Of a stretch of DNA of 5,679 bases, positions 1 through 4,449 are shown piece after piece. Location: positions 1 through 5,679 of the forward strand of contig CAYOYC010000031.1 of assembly GCA_964408125.1 (NCBI GenBank), written 5' to 3'. The stretch's first letter is position 1. Each line of letters opens with the position of its first letter. The translations under genes and the position numbers were made by a program. The notes beneath the pieces were generated by a model. It was not told where the DNA came from, did not search any database, and was given only the letters and a program-made list of their open reading frames with translations. Source of the stretch: CABMGO01 sp964408125 (GTDB lineage Archaea; Nanobdellota; Nanobdellia; Pacearchaeales; GW2011-AR1).

Positions 1-130
1 AATAGTATATAAATCTTCCTGTTTTTTGAAGAAATGATAGAATGTATGATGCTCCTGCCGTACTAATCACCATCCTGGCCTCCGTTTGTGATGTATAATC
101 TTTAACGCTTATTCGTGTTTTATCGTTGAT
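1..130 (-). pseudogene. Remnant of a TetR/AcrR-family regulator N-terminus, runs off the left edge
   Basis: Reading leftwards on the minus strand, the frame covering 45-1 gives TFYHFFKKQEDLYTI, a close match to the end of the TetR-family HTH (pattern T-x-Y-x-H-F-K-x-K-E-D-L-Y). The frame covering 88-47 gives QTEARMVISTAGAS, which fits the preceding TetR helices (pattern TSVRDIVSRAGAS). The two frames differ: one base separates the AGAS serine codon from the TFY threonine codon, where the family normally has two residues, so about 5 bases appear lost. Upstream the same frame reads NDKTRISVKDYTS with ATC where a start ATG would be expected, and it lacks the usual first helix of about ten residues. 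Several lesions together suggest a decayed gene. An alternative is a short intact ORF from the ATG at 73, preceded by GGAGG at 79-83 and open to the edge. Sequencing indels could also mimic this. Confidence 0.5.
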
Positions 131-148
131 GTTCTATGATTCTCGAGG

Positions 149-156
149 TTTATAAA
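149..156 (-). promoter_or_regulatory. TATA box (TTTATAAA), probably for the TetR remnant
   Basis: TTTATAAA is self-complementary, so direction is not fixed by the box itself. Read on the minus strand, its centre lies about 23 bases before the ATC at 130, where the TetR remnant would have begun; this fits a former leaderless promoter. Read on the plus strand, it would start a transcript near 178 running antisense into the Lrp gene's 3' end. I see no gene or clear RNA there. The rest of 131-198 shows nothing else recognisable. Confidence 0.4.
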
Positions 157-193
157 TATTGCCGATGATAAATGCTACAAGGGCGTGACTGGG

Positions 194-198
194 AAAAA
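194..198 (-). terminator. T5 tract directly after the Lrp stop codon
   Basis: On the minus strand, five T residues follow the TAA stop without a gap. Archaeal transcription can stop at U-rich tracts without a hairpin. The tract is short, so this is a weak call. Confidence 0.25.
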
Positions 199-1176
199 TT
201 ACTCTAAAAGCAAGTCCTTCCCCGCAAATAACTCTTCATTTCTCTGTGTTGAAAATTCTAAATCTAAAATATTATCCTTAAACTTCTGATTTAATTCATA
301 AATTATCTCTTCCATCTCTTGTTGTTTAGAGATAAGAAACTCTGCCTCAATCTTCCAAGGTCCAATTGTTCGCATGGAGTTGATACAATGTCTATTAGAT
401 CTAAAAAAAGTGATTAACTCTTGCTCAATTTTATCAGAATATAATTTAGGAAATAATAAAAGCTTATATTTATCGTATCCTAATTTTTCATAATTTATTG
501 CAGTTTTATAGATACTAACAATTTTATTATCCTTAAGTCGCTTTATTCTATTCTTTATAGCATCTAGACTTAGTTTTAGTTCCTCACTTAAATCCACAAG
601 AGAGATTCTAGAATTGGAATTTAATATTTTAGCAAGCTTCTTATCTAGGCTATCTAAAGTGTTTGATTCCACTTCTCCCCAAAAACAGTATGAGCTAATC
701 AACAAAGGCTTGTTATCTATATGGAAGAAATTTTTTTGATACATTTCAACATCCATCATGCTACAAAATCTTCGATTAACAATAATTTCTCCAAAATTCT
801 CCAGGATTAAATTCTCTATATGATTAAATTCTTGGTGCGTTTTTGCAAAGACAGCTATGGCAAGATTCCAATTTCCAGTAGACTCAAATACAGCAAAAAC
901 ATTTTTTTGTTTTCTTAGATATTCTTTAAGAGCATTCTTTTGATCTAAACTCCCATTTATTTTTAGATATAACTTATAGGATTGGTTTCCCAACTTTTTA
1001 TAATCTATAAAAGCTGTATATCCTAAAATTATTTTCTCTTTTTCTAGCTTATTTATTCTATATTTAATAGTGTCTTTGGATAAATTGCAAACCTTAGCGA
1101 GCTCCCTAAAGGTAATTCTAGGATTATATTCCATTAAAGTAATTATCTTTTTATCTACGAGTGTTAATTCTTCCAT
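199..1176 (-). CDS. Tandem-duplicated Lrp/AsnC-family transcriptional regulator
   Basis: A DNA-binding regulator of 325 residues, about twice the usual Lrp/AsnC length of roughly 150, because it carries two full units. Unit 1 has an HTH at about residues 5-55 (LVDKKIITLMEYNPRITF, then LAKVCNLSKDTIKYRINKLE) and an alpha/beta effector (RAM-like) domain at about 66-140. Unit 2 repeats this with an HTH at about 175-225 (SLDKKLAKILNSNSRISL, then LSLDAIKNRIKRLK) and a second alpha/beta domain at about 236-312. Lrp proteins assemble as dimers through the RAM domain; a fused pair could act as a built-in dimer. The start ATG at 1176 is supported by a TATA box about 26 bases upstream, giving a leaderless message. 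It is divergent from the receiver operon across 113 bases and could control that operon as well as itself. The ligand cannot be predicted. Confidence 0.9.
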   Translation of the reverse strand: MEELTLVDKKIITLMEYNPRITFRELAKVCNLSKDTIKYRINKLEKEKIILGYTAFIDYKKLGNQSYKLYLKINGSLDQKNALKEYLRKQKNVFAVFESTGNWNLAIAVFAKTHQEFNHIENLILENFGEIIVNRRFCSMMDVEMYQKNFFHIDNKPLLISSYCFWGEVESNTLDSLDKKLAKILNSNSRISLVDLSEELKLSLDAIKNRIKRLKDNKIVSIYKTAINYEKLGYDKYKLLLFPKLYSDKIEQELITFFRSNRHCINSMRTIGPWKIEAEFLISKQQEMEEIIYELNQKFKDNILDLEFSTQRNEELFAGKDLLLE

Positions 1177-1185
1177 ATTTTAGCT

Positions 1186-1202
1186 TAAATAAGACTTATT
1201 TA
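1186..1202. promoter_or_regulatory. Perfect 17-bp palindrome (8-bp arms) at the Lrp promoter, candidate operator
   Basis: TAAATAAGACTTATTTA consists of TAAATAAG, a single A, and the exact complement CTTATTTA. It overlaps one edge of the Lrp gene's TATA box and extends toward the start codon. A protein bound there would block TBP/TFB or RNA polymerase. Lrp/AsnC proteins typically bind AT-rich inverted repeats and often repress themselves, so autorepression is the obvious inference. The region is AT-rich, so some palindromy is expected by chance. Confidence 0.55.
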
Positions 1203-1206
1203 TAAA
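1199..1206 (-). promoter_or_regulatory. TATA box of the Lrp gene, leaderless spacing
   Basis: TTTATAAA is centred about 26 bases upstream of the A of the ATG at 1176. That places the archaeal transcription start at or next to the start codon. No Shine-Dalgarno sequence precedes the ATG, consistent with a leaderless mRNA. Confidence 0.6.
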
Positions 1207-1240
1207 TATATCGTAAAAAGGATGAAAAATGGCTAAGAAG

Positions 1241-1249
1241 TTTAATATA
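1241..1249 (+). promoter_or_regulatory. Probable TATA box of the receiver operon
   Basis: TTTAATATA follows a purine-rich AAGAAG that could serve as BRE. Its centre is about 45 bases before the ATG at 1290, so transcription would begin near 1270 and leave a leader of roughly 20 bases containing a Shine-Dalgarno. This differs from the leaderless spacing at the neighbouring genes. Confidence 0.5.
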
Positions 1250-1264
1250 CTGTCATTACTCTAG

Positions 1265-1289
1265 ATTGTTACATTAAAGGAGTAACAAT
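1265..1289 (+). promoter_or_regulatory. Inverted repeat ATTGTTAC-N9-GTAACAAT around the operon's Shine-Dalgarno
   Basis: Two perfect 8-base arms (1265-1272 and 1282-1289) flank a 9-base spacer and end immediately before the start ATG. The predicted transcription start lies in or next to the left arm. Two readings are possible: a DNA operator centred just after the start site, or an RNA hairpin that places most of the Shine-Dalgarno in its loop. The second requires transcription to begin upstream of 1265. Confidence 0.55.
1276..1282 (+). promoter_or_regulatory. Shine-Dalgarno AAAGGAG
   Basis: AAAGGAG lies 7 bases before the ATG at 1290 and fixes that codon as the start. It is a strong site in a window where the other singly transcribed complete genes have none. 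Confidence 0.75.
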
Positions 1290-1826
1290 ATGAAAACAAC
1301 GCAAGAGCAAAACGAAACCGAGGAAGAAAGGCTAAGGATATTGATAGTTGAGGATCAACTAGATACACTTAGAAGTTTAGAAAGAGCAGCAAGCGTAGTA
1401 TTTCCTGCGCATTATCAAACAAAATTCCGAGGTTATGATGTTGCAAGATCTTTCAATAATGCTCAAAATGCAATAACAAATCAAAATTATGATTTTGTAT
1501 TGCTAGATCATAGGATGCCCGAGAATCCAATGACTGAACCCGAGATTATTCGGAATGGTGGTTCTTTGAGTGATTTGACAGGGGAACAACAAATTGCTTA
1601 TATGAATGAAGAAGATCGTGTCAGTCGCTTGTGCGAGGGGATTGGTTATACTTTGATTCCCAAAATAAGACAAAGGAACCCTAGAACTGTCATAATTGGA
1701 ACTTCTTCGATGAATAGAGAACTTGAATCAATGCCAAAACCAAACTATCAAATTAGAAAATTTCCAGGACAAGCAGAAGAAGACTTGGAAAAAGTTTTAG
1801 CTGAAGAAGTTAGGAAAGGAAGATAA
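1290..1826 (+). CDS. Receiver (REC)-like protein with a long insertion, first gene of the operon
   Basis: A 178-residue soluble protein resembling a two-component receiver domain. Visible landmarks are the acidic pair E21-D22 in LRILIVEDQ, the likely phospho-acceptor D73 in YDFVLLDHRMP (the D-x-x-M-P signature), the beta-4 Ser/Thr in IIGTSSM (138-140), and the beta-5 lysine K157 in IRKFPG. A normal receiver is about 120 residues. Here roughly 35-40 extra residues (about 78-117, charged and hydrophilic) lie between the phospho-site loop and helix 3, and the acidic pair to phospho-Asp spacing is 51 residues against about 44 in CheY. No DNA-binding or enzymatic output domain follows; the C-terminus is a short charged helix. 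It probably signals through protein contacts, perhaps with the products of the next two genes, which are translated from the same message. No histidine kinase is nearby. The receiver call is fairly sure; the role is unknown. Confidence 0.8.
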   Translation: MKTTQEQNETEEERLRILIVEDQLDTLRSLERAASVVFPAHYQTKFRGYDVARSFNNAQNAITNQNYDFVLLDHRMPENPMTEPEIIRNGGSLSDLTGEQQIAYMNEEDRVSRLCEGIGYTLIPKIRQRNPRTVIIGTSSMNRELESMPKPNYQIRKFPGQAEEDLEKVLAEEVRKGR

Positions 1827-1827
1827 A

Positions 1828-2544
1828 ATGAAAACACAAAACTTAGATAAAAAGACTGAAGGGCTCATAGCCCCAAGAGAAGTCCAGTTAGCAAAGGCCG
1901 TTATAAATGGGGATGCCTGTAGAGCTGATGTTCTTTCTAGAAAAGCAATTAAAGCAAATTATAGAAACACCCAATCAAATTCAAAGATCAAGAGATTAGA
2001 AAACACAGAAACTCCTCTTTATTTAATCAAAGAAGAAGGAGCTCTTGAGGATAGATTGAGGTTATATAAAGCAGGAAAGATTGCAAATTTTCTTATTTCT
2101 ACTCCATATGGCGTAGGTGAAAGCACTTTCTATGTTTTCGAAGACTTACAAAAAAAGGATATCCAAGTCCCCCATAATGACCTTGTTCATGAATTGAGTC
2201 GATGTGGATTTATTGGTATGTCTGGATTGGGGAGGTCTGTTTTTGAAGATTTATGTGATTATAGCCCATTCACCAAAGAAGATGGAAAGTCTGTTGCTCC
2301 TCTAATTCAATCAAAAGGGAAGGATAGGTTAAGGGGATTTATTTATGATTATATTTTGAAAAGGGGAATTGAAGAATCTCCATTTGATTTTGCAGAAAAG
2401 CATTGTCCAGAACTTAAGCAACCTAGATTAGATGATAGATTGGGCAGAGAGTATTTCATTAAACAATGTTACAAGATGGCTCCGGTACTTAATAATCTGA
2501 AAAGAACACAGTTAGACAAACTAAAGTCAGAGGTAAAAAAATGA
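1828..2544 (+). CDS. Unrecognised 238-residue soluble protein between two receiver-like genes
   Basis: I do not recognise this protein. It has no signal peptide or membrane segment, is basic at both ends, and looks mostly helical. The N-terminal stretch at about 17-60 (REVQLAKAVINGDA, then SRKAIKANYRNTQS) could be a helix-turn-helix, but this is weak. The middle (about 85-145) contains STPYGVGESTFYVFEDLQ and SRCGFIGMSGLGRSVFEDL, two glycine-rich stretches each leading into the triplet FED. Cysteines occur at 31, 126, 143, 193 and 214, too scattered for a zinc motif. The start at 1828 has AAAGGAAG at 1815-1822 and lies one base after the preceding stop; its own stop overlaps the next start by 4 bases. 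The coupling suggests it works with the two receiver-like proteins, for example as their shared partner or output. Confidence 0.85.
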   Translation: MKTQNLDKKTEGLIAPREVQLAKAVINGDACRADVLSRKAIKANYRNTQSNSKIKRLENTETPLYLIKEEGALEDRLRLYKAGKIANFLISTPYGVGESTFYVFEDLQKKDIQVPHNDLVHELSRCGFIGMSGLGRSVFEDLCDYSPFTKEDGKSVAPLIQSKGKDRLRGFIYDYILKRGIEESPFDFAEKHCPELKQPRLDDRLGREYFIKQCYKMAPVLNNLKRTQLDKLKSEVKK

Positions 2545-3179
2545 CAGATAAAAAATTGGAGATCTTAGTTGTAGAGGACACCCCAATACATCAAGAAGCA
2601 GCAAGACGGCTTTTGTCTGAGCACAATGTTCAGATAGTTAGCACTTTTGATGAAGCAACAGATCTACTTAGAATCCCTCTAAAATGGGAAGGAAGTATTG
2701 TTCAGCCAGTTTATGATGCAGTACTAACTGATATGTTTCTGACACAGGGGCAGGGTAGATGTCTTTCTCCTGATATGAAACATCTTGCAAAAGAGCAGAT
2801 GCCCTTTGGTTATCCGATTGCATTAATGGCTTGTCAAAAAGGAGTTCCATATGTTGCAATAGTTTCTGATGCGGATCACCATTCGGGACCTATGGCGTAT
2901 TCAATAGACTTTTTTGCAAAAGAATATATAGATAGAAAGACAATCCAACAAGTTGGTAATTCTAGGTTGGCGGTTTTTAATAGAAGAATTAAAAACTGGA
3001 CATATTTGGGCAGAGACGGAAAAATAGTTCTTGAAGATCCATTGCGTCCAAGTTCCCAAAAGATTGGAGAAGGAGCAACCCTTGTTAAGAATTGGGCAGA
3101 AGCTCTAGATTATGTTAGGAATGAAGCAATTCATGTTCCTCAGAGATTTGCACAAACAGAATTGAACTTGAAGAACTGA
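2541..3179 (+). CDS. Second receiver-like protein with an unassigned C-terminal region
   Basis: A 212-residue soluble protein. Its N-terminal part resembles a receiver: acidic pair E12-D13 in LEILVVEDT, probable phospho-acceptor D64 in YDAVLTDMFL, beta-4 serine S109 in VPYVAIVSDADHHSG, and a candidate beta-5 lysine K127 in DFFAKEY. The spacing acidic pair to Asp (51) and Ser to Lys (18) equals that in the operon's first protein, suggesting the two share ancestry. The loop after D64 is enlarged by about 15 residues, and the SDADHH motif right after beta-4 is unusual for a receiver and could bind metal. About 80 residues follow (130-212) with no recognised fold, including GRDGKIVLEDPLRP and VKNWAEALDYV. 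The start at 2541 sits in an ATGA overlap and has AGAGGT at 2529-2534, so translation is coupled to the gene before. Phosphorylation is inferred only. Confidence 0.78.
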   Translation: MTDKKLEILVVEDTPIHQEAARRLLSEHNVQIVSTFDEATDLLRIPLKWEGSIVQPVYDAVLTDMFLTQGQGRCLSPDMKHLAKEQMPFGYPIALMACQKGVPYVAIVSDADHHSGPMAYSIDFFAKEYIDRKTIQQVGNSRLAVFNRRIKNWTYLGRDGKIVLEDPLRPSSQKIGEGATLVKNWAEALDYVRNEAIHVPQRFAQTELNLKN

Positions 3180-3187
3180 AGTGAATT

Positions 3188-3213
3188 GCCTCGAAAAAGG
3201 CTTTTTATTTTTT
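3188..3213 (+). terminator. Short hairpin and T-rich tail ending the receiver operon
   Basis: GCCT at 3188-3191 pairs with AGGC at 3198-3201 around a CGAAAA loop, followed by TTTTTATTTTTT. The stem is only 4 bp, but the T-rich tract alone is typical of archaeal termination. It lies 8 bases after the stop codon and ahead of the next gene's own promoter. Confidence 0.55.
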
Positions 3214-3222
3214 AACAAAGAT

Positions 3223-3230
3223 TTTTAAAT
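3223..3230 (+). promoter_or_regulatory. TATA box of the Pycsar-effector-like gene
   Basis: TTTTAAAT is centred about 24 bases before the ATG at 3251, with a purine-rich AACAAAGA just upstream as a possible BRE. There is no Shine-Dalgarno, so the message is probably leaderless. Confidence 0.55.
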
Positions 3231-3250
3231 AAATATATTCTGTTATTATT

Positions 3251-3790
3251 ATGCCAAAAAATCAGGATGACGTTACTTTTGCATGGTCTTCCTCTGTTAG
3301 GGGAGATATACTTTCTACTTTTGAAGAATTAACTAGGCATTTTGAAAATAAAGCAAATTGGATTATTAGTATTGCATCTGTTATTTTAGTTTTTTTCTTA
3401 TCCAATTTTGAAAAATTTGCCATAAGTAGAATTTCTACATTGGGGGTAATTATAGTTTTAGGCGGTTCTGCTTTTTCAATATTGAACTTAACAAGCATGA
3501 TTATCCCGAATTTATTTAAGTCAAAAAGACATAAAGAAGAATTAAACAAATTAGATATTTTTCATTATAGTAATCTTAGAAAGAATTTGACAGAAGAAAA
3601 ACTTATTTCTTATCTAAAAGAACTTAGAACAAACGGATTGGAAATGGATAAACAATTTGGAAGAGCAATCTATCAAATAGCAGATAGAAGATTGCCTTAT
3701 TTAATCAAAAAGTTAAAAATGGGTGGCTGGACTTTGGTTTATTCTTTTTTAATAGGCTCTGCTTTAATTTTAATTGGGATGTTTATTTAA
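3251..3790 (+). CDS. Membrane protein resembling Pycsar TM effectors (DUF5706-like)
   Basis: A 179-residue integral membrane protein. The order of parts is: an amphipathic N-terminal helix with the motif FENKANWIISIASVIL (31-46), a first membrane helix (about 37-53), a second (about 61-85) ending in IIPNLF, a cytoplasmic helical region of about 65 residues (90-155) that includes HYSNLRKNLTEEKL and AIYQIADRRLPYLIKKLK, and a C-terminal membrane helix (about 159-179). This layout, especially the KA motif before helix 1, the I-x-P after helix 2 and the Q-I-A helix leading into the last segment, matches my memory of the Pycsar effector family, whose studied members disrupt the inner membrane when they bind cCMP or cUMP. 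No nucleotide cyclase is in the window, so an orphan or repurposed role is equally possible. The start is supported by leaderless TATA spacing. Confidence 0.6.
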   Translation: MPKNQDDVTFAWSSSVRGDILSTFEELTRHFENKANWIISIASVILVFFLSNFEKFAISRISTLGVIIVLGGSAFSILNLTSMIIPNLFKSKRHKEELNKLDIFHYSNLRKNLTEEKLISYLKELRTNGLEMDKQFGRAIYQIADRRLPYLIKKLKMGGWTLVYSFLIGSALILIGMFI

Positions 3791-3804
3791 GGATTAAATC
3801 CCAA
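3774..3804 (+). repeat. 7-bp inverted repeat spanning the stop codon
   Basis: TTGGGAT at 3774-3780 and ATCCCAA at 3798-3804 are exact complements separated by 17 bases containing the TAA stop. In RNA this could be a 3'-end hairpin for the Pycsar-effector-like gene, but no strong T tract follows. The loop also contains most of a smaller palindrome, GGATTAAATCC, at 3791-3801. Confidence 0.3.
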
Positions 3805-3809
3805 CAATC

Positions 3810-3817
3810 TTTAAAAA
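3810..3817 (+). promoter_or_regulatory. TATA box of the three-hairpin membrane protein gene
   Basis: TTTAAAAA is centred about 25-26 bases before the ATG at 3839, again with no Shine-Dalgarno. It supports both the chosen start and independent transcription from the gene upstream. Confidence 0.5.
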
Positions 3818-3838
3818 ACCTCTGAACCTGAATAAAAA

Positions 3839-4315
3839 ATGGACTTTCAACTAATATTTTTTTTATTTTTGGCTTTTCTATTTCTTATTAAAGGGATCTT
3901 TTCACTTGATATTCTAGCTCAATTAATGGGAATTGTAATCATCCTTTTCCTTATCTATGATTATTATTTCAATTACGAAGAGAAGAAAAGATATGAAAAA
4001 ATGCCCGGTGGCGGAGGATTCAATTTTTTTGGCCTAATGGGCATCTTCGGACATTTAGATCTTGCTTTGGGCGTTCTTCTCTTAATAAAGGGTTTTTTTG
4101 GAGTAATCCCTTTAACGATTCTATCTTTATTCGCAATATTAATTTTAGTTAAAGCAGTTCCATTTATTTTTGGAGGAGACATCGCAAGTATTTTGGATAC
4201 GATTTTTGCAATAATAATCTTTTCTGGGTATGTAACAATAATCCCAAGTTATGTTTTCTTCGGAATATCTATTTATTTTATACAGAAAGGTCTTCTGAGC
4301 TATTTTGCTTCATAA
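3839..4315 (+). CDS. Small polytopic membrane protein with three helical-hairpin repeats
   Basis: A 158-residue very hydrophobic protein with about six membrane helices. It appears to consist of three similar hairpin units: about 9-44 (FLFLIKGIFSLDILAQL), about 75-110 (VLLLIKGFFGVIPLTIL), and about 121-156 (AIIIFSGYVTIIPSYVF). Units 1 and 2 share an L-x-x-L-I-K-G-x-F core, and units 2 and 3 share I-I/V-P at the turn. Between units 1 and 2 there is a charged, probably cytoplasmic loop (45-60) with EEKKRYEK followed by PGGGG. I see no catalytic or transport motif and do not recognise the family by name. The stop lies 2 bases from the stop of the convergent remnant on the other strand. The function is unknown. 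Confidence 0.8.
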   Translation: MDFQLIFFLFLAFLFLIKGIFSLDILAQLMGIVIILFLIYDYYFNYEEKKRYEKMPGGGGFNFFGLMGIFGHLDLALGVLLLIKGFFGVIPLTILSLFAILILVKAVPFIFGGDIASILDTIFAIIIFSGYVTIIPSYVFFGISIYFIQKGLLSYFAS

Positions 4316-4317
4316 AG

Positions 4318-4449
4318 TTACCACTTAAAATCTATATTCCCAAGCTCTTTTTTTAGCATTTCTTTCCATTTATACTCAAAAAAGTTTTTGAACCTACTAC
4401 CGGTTGTTTTTCTAAATCTTTTTATATATTCTGCATATTTTTCTTTTAT
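4318..4449 (-). pseudogene. 43-codon 3' remnant of an unidentified gene, fused out of frame to the desulfurase
   Basis: On the minus strand, one frame different from the desulfurase, an open stretch of 43 codons reads YAEYIKRFRKTTGSRF, then FFEYKWKEMLKKELGNIDFKW-like residues, and ends in TAA. It has no start codon that would give most of this peptide, and a TAG closes it on the upstream side at 4450-4452. The balanced Lys/Glu/aromatic composition looks like a genuine protein C-terminus. It does not resemble the end of a cysteine desulfurase. The simplest reading is that a deletion removed the desulfurase 3' end and the 5' part of a downstream gene. Confidence 0.4.

Noticed and set aside
161..195. 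Box C/D-like guide RNA (GATGATAAATG) after the TATA box at 149-156
   Set aside because: The C box is imperfect and no convincing D box (CTGA) follows at a suitable distance.
2668..2859. Minus-strand open frame of 63 codons inside the second receiver-like gene
   Set aside because: It lies wholly within a well-supported gene, has no promoter or ribosome site, and encodes no recognisable protein.
3262..3549. Minus-strand open frame of 95 codons under the Pycsar-effector-like gene
   Set aside because: It is a shadow of the plus-strand membrane protein; the plus strand has the promoter, start and coherent helix pattern.
3973..4182. Minus-strand open frame of 69 codons under the three-hairpin membrane protein
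   Set aside because: It is the complement of hydrophobic codons, rich in Lys and Pro, with no initiation signal.
4431..4433. C359 of the desulfurase as the catalytic cysteine
   Set aside because: It is only a few residues after the LDKRKI element and lacks the R-x-G-H-H-C-A-x-P context; the true cysteine lies about nine residues further on in the family alignment.
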